A stretch of 59,656 bases of DNA, from positions 1-59,656 of the forward strand of contig JAGACK010000021.1 of the NCBI GenBank assembly GCA_017614155.1. Direction: 5' to 3'. Positions 33,818 through 41,936 of the stretch are shown here, piece after piece (the stretch's first letter is position 1; each line of letters opens with the position of its first letter). The stretch is from Lachnospiraceae bacterium. GTDB taxonomy: Bacteria; Bacillota; Clostridia; Lachnospirales; Lachnospiraceae. A program made the translations under genes and the position numbers. The notes beneath the pieces were generated by a model that did no database searches, was not told the origin of the DNA, and was given only the letters and a program-made list of their open reading frames with translations.

Positions 33818-35650
33818 ATGATCACGACAAGAGATGACATCAGGAACGTGGCGATAATCGCGCACGTCGATCACGGCAAGACCACGCTTGTGGACTGCCT
33901 CCTAAAACAGAGCGGCGTATTCCGCGAAAACCAGGAAGTTGCGGAGCGCGTCATGGACTCAAACGATCTCGAAAGAGAGCGCGGCATCACCATACTTTCC
34001 AAGAATACATCGGTACTCTATAAATACACCAGGATAAACATCATCGACACCCCGGGGCATGCGGATTTCGGCGGGGAAGTCGAGCGTATACTCAAGATGG
34101 TAAACGGAGTGGTGCTCTTAGTCGATGCATTTGAAGGCGTCATGCCCCAGACAAAGTTCGTCCTCATGAAGGCACTGGCGCTGAAGCTTCCGGTGATCGC
34201 ATGCATCAACAAGATAGACCGCGACGGCGCAAGGCCTGCAGAGGTGGTGGATGAGGTGCTTGAGCTGCTGATGGATCTGGGGGCAAGCGATGAGCAGCTG
34301 GACTGCCCGTTCGTATACGCCTCTGCAAAGCAGGGCATTTCAGGCCTTGATCCGGACGATCTCGGAAAAGACATGACCGCGCTTTTTGATACCATAGTAG
34401 ACTATATCCCGGCGCCATCCGGAGACCCCGACGCTCCGCTGCAGGTACTCATATCGACCATAGATTACAACGAATATGTCGGAAGGATCGGTGTTGGAAA
34501 AGTTGATAACGGCGTGATACGGGTAAACCAGGAGGCCCTGATCGTAAATCATCACGATCCGGAACTTAAAGAGAAGGTAAAGATCAGCAAGCTTTACGAA
34601 TTCGAAGGCCTTGACAAGGTTGATGTAAAGGAGGCAGGGATAGGCTCGATAGTGGCCATATCGGGTATCGCGGATCTCAAGATCGGCGATACGGTCTGCT
34701 CGGTTGACAGCCCCGAGGCCATACCCTTCCAAAAGATATCCGAACCGACCATATCCATGAACTTCATGGTCAACGATTCGCCTCTTGCGGGAAAAGAAGG
34801 AAAATATGTCACATCCCGCCACATCAAGGACAGGCTGTACAAGGAGCTGAATACCGATGTGTCTCTCCGTGTTGAACCCACCGATTCCACGGATACATTC
34901 AAGGTCTCAGGCCGCGGAGAGCTCCATCTTTCGGTTCTCATCGAGAACATGAGAAGGGAAGGCTACGAATTTGCCGTCAGCAAAGCCGAGGTCATAAACA
35001 AAAAGGATGAAAACGGAAAGACCCTCGAGCCGGTGGAGATCGCCTATGTAGATGTGCCGGATGAATTCTCCGGAACGGTCATATCCTCGCTTTCGGAAAG
35101 AAAGGGCGAACTTCTGAACATGGGCTCGATAGCGGGAGGCTACACCAGGCTGGAGTTTCGGATCCCCTCCAGAGGCCTCATAGGTTTCAGGGGACCTTTC
35201 ATGACGGACACGCGCGGGAACGGCATAATAAATACGATCTTTGACGGCTATGCGCCTTATAAGGGAGACATAGCCTACAGGAACACAGGCTCCCTCATCG
35301 CATTTGAAGCAGGAGAGGCCGTGCCCTACGGACTCTTCAATGCGCAGGAGAGGGGAGCGCTTTTCATCGGCCCCGGAACCCCGGTATATTCGGGGATGGT
35401 CATAGGCTCCAATCCGAAGAGCGACGACATAGAGGTCAATGTCTGCAAGACAAAGCACCTGACAAATACCCGTACATCCTCATCGGATGAGGCCTTAAGG
35501 CTTACTCCGCCTGTTGTGATGTCATTGGAACAGTGCCTTGACTTCATAGATTCCGACGAACTTCTGGAGGTCACTCCCAAGTCGCTGCGCATCAGGAAGA
35601 GGATACTTGACCCGACTCTCAGGAAGAGAGCGGGCTTTGCGAAAAAATAG
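33818..35650 (+). CDS. typA: Ribosome-binding GTPase TypA/BipA
   Basis: A 610-residue translational GTPase that aids 50S assembly and stress or cold growth. G1 AHVDHGKTT is near residue 15, then switch I (ERERGITI), G3 DTPGHADFGGEV and G4 NKID. Domain II, III and V signatures (GRGELHLSVL, SRGLIGFRG) follow, with the BipA-specific C-terminal domain. Start at 33818 with GAGGAG at 33801-33806; an ATG at 33810 would stop at once. The gene sits right after the two giant hairpins, so readthrough from mgtE is unlikely. Confidence 0.96.
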   Translation: MITTRDDIRNVAIIAHVDHGKTTLVDCLLKQSGVFRENQEVAERVMDSNDLERERGITILSKNTSVLYKYTRINIIDTPGHADFGGEVERILKMVNGVVLLVDAFEGVMPQTKFVLMKALALKLPVIACINKIDRDGARPAEVVDEVLELLMDLGASDEQLDCPFVYASAKQGISGLDPDDLGKDMTALFDTIVDYIPAPSGDPDAPLQVLISTIDYNEYVGRIGVGKVDNGVIRVNQEALIVNHHDPELKEKVKISKLYEFEGLDKVDVKEAGIGSIVAISGIADLKIGDTVCSVDSPEAIPFQKISEPTISMNFMVNDSPLAGKEGKYVTSRHIKDRLYKELNTDVSLRVEPTDSTDTFKVSGRGELHLSVLIENMRREGYEFAVSKAEVINKKDENGKTLEPVEIAYVDVPDEFSGTVISSLSERKGELLNMGSIAGGYTRLEFRIPSRGLIGFRGPFMTDTRGNGIINTIFDGYAPYKGDIAYRNTGSLIAFEAGEAVPYGLFNAQERGALFIGPGTPVYSGMVIGSNPKSDDIEVNVCKTKHLTNTRTSSSDEALRLTPPVVMSLEQCLDFIDSDELLEVTPKSLRIRKRILDPTLRKRAGFAKK

Positions 35651-35740
35651 TGATTTTGGAACATGTTTGTGTTATGATACTCAGATAGGATGTGTTCAGT
35701 CTGATGCAAATGAGCTGTCAGATTAAAGGAGGAAAAAGAT

Positions 35741-36628
35741 ATGGCGATTTTTAAGGGAGCCGGAGTGGCTATAGTGACACCGTTCAAAGCAGATGGTGAA
35801 GTGAACTACGATGAATTTGCCAAACAGATCGATTTCCAGATAGCAAACGGCACTGATGCGATCATCGTGTGCGGAACGACGGGAGAGTCTGCCTGCCTTT
35901 CCCACGAAGAGCATCTGGCTGTCATAGATTTCTGCATCAGGCATGTTGATCACAGGGTGCCGGTCGTGGCAGGGACGGGATCAAACTGCACGGACACCGC
36001 GGTCTATCTGTCTGTAGAGGCAGAGAAGCTCGGGGCGGATGCGCTCCTTATCGTGACACCTTATTACAACAAGGCGACACAGAGAGGGCTGATAGATCAT
36101 TACAGGATCATAGCGGATTCGGTTAAGCTCCCGATCATACTTTACAGCGTAAAGAGCCGTACCGGTACGAATATAGAGCCGAAGACGGCAGCGGAGCTGA
36201 TAAATAATGTCCCGAACATAGTGGGCATCAAGGAAGCAAGCGGAGATATCGGACAGATAGCCCGCATCATGGCGCTCACAGACGGAAAGGCAGAGCTTTA
36301 TTCGGGAAATGACGATCAGGTCGTGCCGATCATGTCGCTTGGCGGACTGGGCGTCATCTCGGTCGTTTCAAACATCGCTCCGACCTTCATGCATGATATG
36401 GTCATGAATTATCACAACGGGGCACTTGAAGATGCCAGAAAGATGCAGCTGAAGGTGCTGGATCTGGTCGGCGCTCTTTTCTGCGAGGTCAATCCCATAC
36501 CCGTAAAACATGCAATGAACCTCATGGGCATGAACGCGGGACCGATGAGAAGGCCGCTTTCACCCATGGAACCGGAAAATCTTGAAAGGTTAAAGAAGGC
36601 CATGCGCGACTTCGGGATAAGCATATGA
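35741..36628 (+). CDS. dapA: 4-hydroxy-tetrahydrodipicolinate synthase
   Basis: A 295-residue aldolase-type enzyme joining pyruvate and aspartate semialdehyde, the first committed step of lysine and diaminopimelate synthesis. Seen motifs: GTTGESACLS near residue 45, VTPYYNKATQRG with the catalytic Tyr near 135, and the Schiff-base Lys in VGIKEASGD near 163. Length is standard. AAAGGAGG precedes the ATG. It overlaps dapB by 4 bp. Confidence 0.96.
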   Translation: MAIFKGAGVAIVTPFKADGEVNYDEFAKQIDFQIANGTDAIIVCGTTGESACLSHEEHLAVIDFCIRHVDHRVPVVAGTGSNCTDTAVYLSVEAEKLGADALLIVTPYYNKATQRGLIDHYRIIADSVKLPIILYSVKSRTGTNIEPKTAAELINNVPNIVGIKEASGDIGQIARIMALTDGKAELYSGNDDQVVPIMSLGGLGVISVVSNIAPTFMHDMVMNYHNGALEDARKMQLKVLDLVGALFCEVNPIPVKHAMNLMGMNAGPMRRPLSPMEPENLERLKKAMRDFGISI

Positions 36629-37380
36629 CGGATATCATTCTTTCAGGCTGCAACGGACATATGGGGCAGAATGTGTCAGCTGTGGCAGATGAGCAGGCAG
36701 ATGTGCGGATCGTTGCCGGCATAGATGTGAACACGGATAATAAAAACGGATATCCTGTTTTTTCTTCGATCCATGACTGCGATATCAAGGCGGATGTGAT
36801 CATAGATTTTTCATCGCCTGCAGTTCTTGATGATATCCTGGCTTTTGGAAAGGAAAAAAGGATCCCGCTTGTCCTGTGCACAACGGGATATGACAAAGAC
36901 CAGATAGGAAAGATAGAGGAAGCCTCGAAGGAGACGGCGATCCTGCGTTCGGCAAACATGTCGATCGGGATAAACATCCTGTCGGCAATCCTGAAGGAGA
37001 CGGCAGAAAAGCTCATAGGAGCGGGCTTCGACTGCGAGATAGTTGAAAAGCACCACAGACGAAAAAAGGATGCCCCCTCAGGGACAGCGCTCCTGCTTGC
37101 CGATGCGGTAAATGAGGGTCTGGAAAAAAAGCTTGATTATGTGTATGACAGAAGTGAAAGAGATGAGAAAAGACCCGATAATGAGATAGGGATATCGGCG
37201 GTCAGGGGAGGAACGATCCCGGGTGACCATGATGTGATATTTGCGGGAACGGATGAGGTCATCACTTTCTCGCACAGGGCATATTCAAGGGCAGTATTCG
37301 CAAAAGGCGCCGTTACGGCAGCGTCTTTTCTCAAGGATAAGCCCGCCGGTATGTACAGCATGAAGGATGTTCTCGGATAG
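36625..37380 (+). CDS. dapB: 4-hydroxy-tetrahydrodipicolinate reductase
   Basis: A 251-residue reductase that acts on the DapA product with NAD(P)H. The nucleotide loop GCNGHMGQNV is at the N-terminus, and the catalytic EKHHRRKKDAPSGTA stretch near 135-150 carries the His and Lys of the active site. The start overlaps the dapA stop (ATGA), so the two are translationally coupled. Lysine genes beyond dapA-dapB are not in the window. Confidence 0.96.
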   Translation: MTDIILSGCNGHMGQNVSAVADEQADVRIVAGIDVNTDNKNGYPVFSSIHDCDIKADVIIDFSSPAVLDDILAFGKEKRIPLVLCTTGYDKDQIGKIEEASKETAILRSANMSIGINILSAILKETAEKLIGAGFDCEIVEKHHRRKKDAPSGTALLLADAVNEGLEKKLDYVYDRSERDEKRPDNEIGISAVRGGTIPGDHDVIFAGTDEVITFSHRAYSRAVFAKGAVTAASFLKDKPAGMYSMKDVLG

Positions 37381-37386
37381 GGAAAC

Positions 37387-38148
37387 ATGGAATTCAGGCC
37401 CTGCATAGATATACACAGCGGAAAAGTAAAGCAGATTGTGGGTGGCAGCCTTAAGGACGGAAGCGTTCAGGAAAATTTCGTTTCCGAAAACGGCGCCGCG
37501 TATTTTGCAAGGATGTACAAAGAATACGGCCTGCCGGGCGGTCATGTGATCATCCTTGACAGGCAGGGCACCACAGAGCATGAAGCCTCGGAAAAGGAAG
37601 CAATTTCGGCGCTGAAGGCATTTGAGGGCGGCATGATGGCCGGCGGAGGCATAAATGATAAAAATGCCGCGCGGTTCATCGATGCGGGAGCGAGCCATGT
37701 CATAGTCACATCCTTTATCTTTCCCGACGGGGAACTGGATGATGACAGGCTTTTGAGGATGAAAAAAGCAGTCGGAAAGAAAAGGCTCTGCATAGACTTA
37801 AGCTGCAGAAAAAAGGACGGCAGGTATTATGTAGTGACTGACAGATGGCAGAGGTTTTCAAAGTCCGTGCTTGACGAAAAACTGCTGCATACGCTGTCGG
37901 AAAGCTGTGATGAGTTTCTGGTCCACGCCTCTGATGTCGAGGGAAAACGGGCCGGCATAGATGAAGAGGTCATAGGCATAATAAAAAACAGTCCCATAAC
38001 CGTAACCTACGCGGGCGGCGTCAGGGATACGGATGACCTTGAAAGAGTGAAAAGAGCGGGAGACGGAAAGGTCAATGTGACCGTCGGGAGCGCGCTGGAT
38101 ATATTCGGAGGCAGTATCAGTCTGAAAAGTATTGCCGAAATGACATGA
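37387..38148 (+). CDS. hisA: HisA isomerase, eukaryotic (HIS6) type
   Basis: A 253-residue TIM-barrel enzyme for the fourth step of histidine synthesis (ProFAR to PRFAR). The start MEFRPCIDIHSGKVKQIVGG is characteristic of the eukaryotic/HIS6 branch rather than ordinary bacterial HisA, as is the insert around SENGAAYFARMYKEYGL. The barrel continues with GGGIND and, near residue 210, AGGVRDTDDL. It stands alone beside dapB (6 bp gap) without other his genes. That linkage probably reflects shared expression of amino-acid synthesis. Start at 37387 fits, though the ribosome site (GGGAA) is weak. Confidence 0.88.
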   Translation: MEFRPCIDIHSGKVKQIVGGSLKDGSVQENFVSENGAAYFARMYKEYGLPGGHVIILDRQGTTEHEASEKEAISALKAFEGGMMAGGGINDKNAARFIDAGASHVIVTSFIFPDGELDDDRLLRMKKAVGKKRLCIDLSCRKKDGRYYVVTDRWQRFSKSVLDEKLLHTLSESCDEFLVHASDVEGKRAGIDEEVIGIIKNSPITVTYAGGVRDTDDLERVKRAGDGKVNVTVGSALDIFGGSISLKSIAEMT

Positions 38149-38163
38149 AAGGAGATCGGTTTT

Positions 38164-39273
38164 TTGCATTCTGTAATGGTTATCGATGACAGCATGACCG
38201 AGCTTGTCGTTGCTGAAAAAGCCCTTGAGGGTTCATACAGGGTCATGCTCGAGCAGAACGGCAAGCATGCGCTTGAATACCTGAAGAAACAGGCGAGGCT
38301 TCCGTCCCTGGTGCTGCTTGATATCGACATGCCCACGATCAACGGTTTTGAGATATTCTCCCAGATGAAGTCGATAGAAAAGCTCAGGGAAATCCCTGTG
38401 ATCTTTGTGTCGGGCGCAAACGATACGGCTACCGAGCTTGAGGCATATCAGCTTGGAGCAGTTGATTATGTGGTAAAGCCGTTTGTGTCGGAGATCCTGA
38501 AAAGAAAGGTGAATCTCCATATCGGCATCCTTGAGGACAAGAGAAAGCTCAGCAGCGTAAATACCACGCTCCAGGATTACAATGAGCAGCTGCAGGATTA
38601 CAATGACGAGCTTCAGACCAGAGCCTCGGATGCGACGCAGAATGTTCATCAGCTCGAATTGTTCATAGTCGGGATCCTCGGCGATCTTATTACAAAAAAA
38701 GACGGCTATACGGGTATTCACTGCAGAAGGGTGTCAAAATTCATGGAGATCCTGCTGCGGCAGATGATGAAGGACGGGACAGCCCGTTTCCCCATCAAGG
38801 ACATAGAAATGATCATTATGTCCGCACAGCTTTTCGACATGGGCAAGATTGGCATCCCGGATGCCCTGCTTGAAAAGGTCGGCAAGTACTCGCCCGAGGA
38901 ATTTGAAGCCATGAAGAAGCACACCGTACTCTCTGCTGATTCCATAGAAAAGTTTGCATATCTGTTGCCGAACAACAGCTTCATAACCTATACCTACCAG
39001 ATGGCGCGGAGCCATCACGAGCAGTGGTGCGGCAGAGGTTATCCCGATGGACTTGCAGGGACGAATATCCCGCAGCTTGCGAGGATCATCGCGGTCTGTG
39101 ATGTGTATGACGCGCTGGTTTCGCAGAGGACCTACAAAAAAGCCATGTCTCATGACCAGGCATATTCGATCATTAACCAGGGCGCAGGCATCCAGTTTGA
39201 CCCTCAGGTGGTTGCGGCCTTCAACAAGGTTCATTCCGATTTCTATGACGCGTCCATGATGGATGGAATGTGA
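38164..39273 (+). CDS. Response regulator with HD-GYP domain lacking the HD histidine
   Basis: A 369-residue protein. The receiver has Asp8/Asp9, phospho-acceptor Asp53 and Lys105. A coiled linker with a NEQLQDYNDEL repeat leads to an HD-GYP domain, a c-di-GMP phosphodiesterase fold. His186, His253, HHE (284-286) and GYP (292-294) are present. The signature HD reads Phe224-Asp225 (AQLFDMGKIG), so one metal ligand is lost and activity is doubtful. The TTG at 38164 is taken as start because AAAGGAGA lies 7 nt upstream, which the ATG at 38176 lacks. It follows hisA by 15 bp; a terminator lies downstream. Confidence 0.9.
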   Translation: MHSVMVIDDSMTELVVAEKALEGSYRVMLEQNGKHALEYLKKQARLPSLVLLDIDMPTINGFEIFSQMKSIEKLREIPVIFVSGANDTATELEAYQLGAVDYVVKPFVSEILKRKVNLHIGILEDKRKLSSVNTTLQDYNEQLQDYNDELQTRASDATQNVHQLELFIVGILGDLITKKDGYTGIHCRRVSKFMEILLRQMMKDGTARFPIKDIEMIIMSAQLFDMGKIGIPDALLEKVGKYSPEEFEAMKKHTVLSADSIEKFAYLLPNNSFITYTYQMARSHHEQWCGRGYPDGLAGTNIPQLARIIAVCDVYDALVSQRTYKKAMSHDQAYSIINQGAGIQFDPQVVAAFNKVHSDFYDASMMDGM

Positions 39274-39310
39274 TCTGTCTGAGCCGGAAGTTCAGATACT
39301 GATAATAAAA

Positions 39311-39342
39311 ACACCCCGCATCATCTGCGGGGTGTCCTTTTT
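39311..39342. terminator. Bidirectional terminator between the HD-GYP gene and csp
   Basis: Perfect 10-bp stem (39311-39320 with 39326-39335), 5-nt loop, T-rich on the plus side and A-run (T-run on the minus strand) at the other. It serves both convergent genes. Confidence 0.93.
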
Positions 39343-39359
39343 TGAATCCCATATATACA

Positions 39360-39557
39360 TCAAAGCTTGGTGACGTTTGTTGCCTGGGGTCCCTTCTCGC
39401 CGTCCACAACGTCGAATTCAACTTCCTGGCCTTCGTCGAGAGACTTGAAGCCTTCCATATTGAGTCCTGAGTAGTGCACGAAGACATCTTTGCCTGTCTC
39501 GTCTGAAATAAATCCGTAGCCCTTCTGGTTGTTGAACCACTTTACTGTACCTTTCAT
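39360..39557 (-). CDS. Cold-shock protein (CspA family)
   Basis: A 65-residue single-strand RNA/DNA-binding protein. RNP1 (KGYGFI) and RNP2 (DVFVHY) are intact, and length is standard for one cold-shock domain. GGAGGT lies before the ATG on the minus strand. The predicted start of transcription leaves a leader of about 65 nt. It may act as an RNA chaperone in cold or in stationary phase. Confidence 0.96.
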   Translation of the reverse strand: MKGTVKWFNNQKGYGFISDETGKDVFVHYSGLNMEGFKSLDEGQEVEFDVVDGEKGPQATNVTKL

Positions 39558-39628
39558 TGCTTACCTCCAAATTTCTATGTTACAAACAAGTGCTCTGCCA
39601 CGCCCTCTGATGAAGACGCAACATGCTA

Positions 39629-39657
39629 ATGATAGCACAGAGGAAAATAATTGTAAA
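39629..39657 (-). promoter_or_regulatory. Predicted csp promoter
   Basis: Minus strand: TTTACA (39652-39657), 17-bp spacer, TATCAT (39629-39634). Confidence 0.55.
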
Positions 39658-39691
39658 CTGCATATTTGTATAAAATTCTTTCCGAATTCTT

Positions 39692-39720
39692 TTGACCCTG
39701 TTATATAAATTTGCTATACT
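39692..39720 (+). promoter_or_regulatory. Predicted promoter of the M23-like gene
   Basis: TTGACC (39692-39697), 17-bp spacer, TATACT (39715-39720), 25 bp before the ATG. One of the best sigma-A matches in the window. Confidence 0.65.
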
Positions 39721-39745
39721 GTTTTAGTTAAGGAAGTGAGTAATA

Positions 39746-40480
39746 ATGGATAATGACAGGAGACAAAACGGACACAGAAAGGCCGGTGTCAGATTCAATG
39801 TCCTGATGGTGCCCGAGGGAGGCGGAAATGTCAGGACCTTTCGGACATCGAAGGATTTTTTGGTAATAGTGGTTCTGCTCATGCTGGCTCTGATAGGGGC
39901 AGCAGTGATGTATGTGATAAACAATGCGGAAAGGGACGAGGAATACCAGGCAAAGATAGGAGCGCTTGAGCAGAGGATCAGCACTCTGTCCGAGGATATT
40001 ATCGTCCTTGAGGCGGACAATGAAAATCTTCAGAATCAGCTTCGCTCCGCCAATGCCCTGCTCGAATCAAAAAGCGTCGAAGAGGAGATCGAACAGGAGA
40101 CTGAGGAAGTGGACCTAAGCTATGTCCCGACATTTCTCCCGGTTTTCGGAACGGTTTCTATACCGAGTCCCTATACTCAGGAGAACCAGTATATCACATT
40201 TACCACAGGGGACGGTTCAAAGGTTGTATCGGCAGCCGACGGGATAGTGGTCTATGCCGGCGAGAGCGTGGAGAACGGGTACTGTGTCAAAGTAAATCAC
40301 GGCAACGGATATGAGACAGTCTATTACGAGGACAACACCCCCTATGTTGCCGAGGGAATGAAGGTAAAAAGGGGAGACACCCTTTACGAGATACACGGTG
40401 AAAGCAAAGTGCTAAAGTATCAGATATCATATGAGGGACAGTTCATCGACCCATATACCATCATGGATATCGACGGATAA
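39746..40480 (+). CDS. Degenerate M23/LytM-domain membrane protein
   Basis: A 244-residue protein with a cytosolic basic N-terminus, one membrane helix (about 37-60), a coiled coil (about 65-115) and an outer LytM fold. The fold is recognisable from GDGSKVVSAADGIVVYAG, KVNHGNGYETVYYED and VKRGDTLYEI. The zinc-site residues of active M23 enzymes (H-x3-D, the Tyr-x-His and H-x-H) are replaced: TTGDG, YYED and LKYQISYEG. It should therefore not cut peptidoglycan but may recruit or activate other hydrolases, as inactive LytM proteins (EnvC, SpoIIQ) do. AAGGAAG precedes the ATG at 39746. Confidence 0.85.
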   Translation: MDNDRRQNGHRKAGVRFNVLMVPEGGGNVRTFRTSKDFLVIVVLLMLALIGAAVMYVINNAERDEEYQAKIGALEQRISTLSEDIIVLEADNENLQNQLRSANALLESKSVEEEIEQETEEVDLSYVPTFLPVFGTVSIPSPYTQENQYITFTTGDGSKVVSAADGIVVYAGESVENGYCVKVNHGNGYETVYYEDNTPYVAEGMKVKRGDTLYEIHGESKVLKYQISYEGQFIDPYTIMDIDG

Positions 40481-40502
40481 TAGATTTTTTACGGAGGAAG
40501 GT

Positions 40503-41885
40503 ATGTTACTGGAGAACAAAGACAATGCATGGCTTTTGTACAGCAAATCCGACAGGGAGGAGCTGAATGAGCTGTGCGACGGTTATATGGATTTCCTTGA
40601 CAAGGGAAAGACGGAAAGGGAATGCTTTATTCTTGCAGAAGCCATGGCGAAAAAAGCGGGATACAGGGATCTGGATGAGATCATCAGAAAGGATTCCAGG
40701 ATCCATCCCGGTGACAAGGTCTATGCGACCTGCATGGGAAAGACTATAGCGCTTTTCAATATCGGAAATGAGCCGCTTGAAAACGGGCTTCAGATTCTGG
40801 GAGCCCATATAGACAGCCCGAGGCTTGATGTCAAGCAGAAGCCGGTCATAGAAGACGGCGGGATGGTCTATCTCAATACACATTATTACGGCGGCATCAA
40901 GAAGTATCAGTGGGTCACAACGCCTCTTGCCATTCACGGTGTCATATCAAAGACCGACGGGAGCCAGGTGAACATCAATATAGGTGAAAAGGATGATGAC
41001 CCCGTATTCTGCATCACGGATCTTTTGCCCCATCTGGCATCGGAACAGCAGGAGAAGAAACTTTCAAAAGCCATAGAGGGTGAAAACCTGGATGTGCTCT
41101 TCGGGAGCATGCCGGTAAAGACCAAGGACAAGCAGGCTGTCAAGTCCGCTGTGCTCAAGCTTCTGAAGTCCAAATACGATATAGAAGAAGATGATTTCAT
41201 GTCCGCGGAACTTGAGGTTGTTCCCGCCGGAAAGGCAAGGAGCCTTGGCATAGATGAATCAATGGTGCTTGCTTACGGACAGGATGACAGGGTCTGTGCC
41301 TACACATCTCTGGCAGCGTTCTTTTCGGTTCCGGAGGTTGACCGAACGGCAGTGTGCCTGCTTGTTGACAAGGAAGAGATAGGAAGCGTCGGAGCAACCG
41401 GCATGAGGTCAAAGTTTTTTGAAAACGCGCTGGCGGAGATCATGAATGCGGCAGGAGTATACAGCGAGCTGTCACTGCGCAGATGCCTGGCTCACAGCAA
41501 GATGCTTTCAAGCGATGTTTCTGCTGCCTTTGATCCCCTGTACGCATCAGTATTTGACAAGATGAACTCAGCGTATTTCGGGAAGGGCGTCGTATTCAAC
41601 AAGTATACGGGATCGCGCGGAAAGAGCGGCTCAAATGACTGCAATGCTGAGTTTTTTGCAGAGATAAGGGGCATACTTGAAAGTCATAATGTTTCATACC
41701 AGACCTGCGAGCTGGGCAAGGTAGATGCCGGCGGCGGCGGGACCATAGCCTATATCATGTCTCTCTACGGCATGGAAGTGGTGGATTGCGGAGTGGCGGT
41801 TCTTTCAATGCACGCTCCGTGGGAAGTTACGAGCAAATCGGATATATATGAGGCCTGCAAGGCGTACAGAGCCTTTATTTCATAA
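40503..41885 (+). CDS. M18 family aminopeptidase
   Basis: A 460-residue cytosolic zinc aminopeptidase. Zinc and catalytic motifs of M18 are present: GAHIDSPRLD near residue 105, KEEIGSVGATG near residue 290, DVSAAFDP near residue 340, and the final MHAPWEVTSKSD. The enzyme removes N-terminal residues, usually acidic or neutral, from peptides and may work with peptide uptake. Start at 40503 with GGAGGAAG, 22 bp after the LytM-like gene, so the two may be co-transcribed. Confidence 0.93.
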   Translation: MLLENKDNAWLLYSKSDREELNELCDGYMDFLDKGKTERECFILAEAMAKKAGYRDLDEIIRKDSRIHPGDKVYATCMGKTIALFNIGNEPLENGLQILGAHIDSPRLDVKQKPVIEDGGMVYLNTHYYGGIKKYQWVTTPLAIHGVISKTDGSQVNINIGEKDDDPVFCITDLLPHLASEQQEKKLSKAIEGENLDVLFGSMPVKTKDKQAVKSAVLKLLKSKYDIEEDDFMSAELEVVPAGKARSLGIDESMVLAYGQDDRVCAYTSLAAFFSVPEVDRTAVCLLVDKEEIGSVGATGMRSKFFENALAEIMNAAGVYSELSLRRCLAHSKMLSSDVSAAFDPLYASVFDKMNSAYFGKGVVFNKYTGSRGKSGSNDCNAEFFAEIRGILESHNVSYQTCELGKVDAGGGGTIAYIMSLYGMEVVDCGVAVLSMHAPWEVTSKSDIYEACKAYRAFIS

Positions 41886-41890
41886 CATTC

Positions 41891-41924
41891 AGGGAGACAG
41901 AAGGACCGATCCCGCGCCTTCTGT
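41891..41924. repeat. Degenerate REP-like repeat (copy 5)
   Basis: GGGAGACAGAAGGACCGATC resembles the REP-like family at its left end. ACAGAAGG (41897-41904) and CCTTCTGT (41917-41924) form a perfect 8-bp stem. It lies between the aminopeptidase stop and the next ATG and may act as a weak terminator. Confidence 0.45.
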
Positions 41925-41936
41925 AATCGGGGTACT

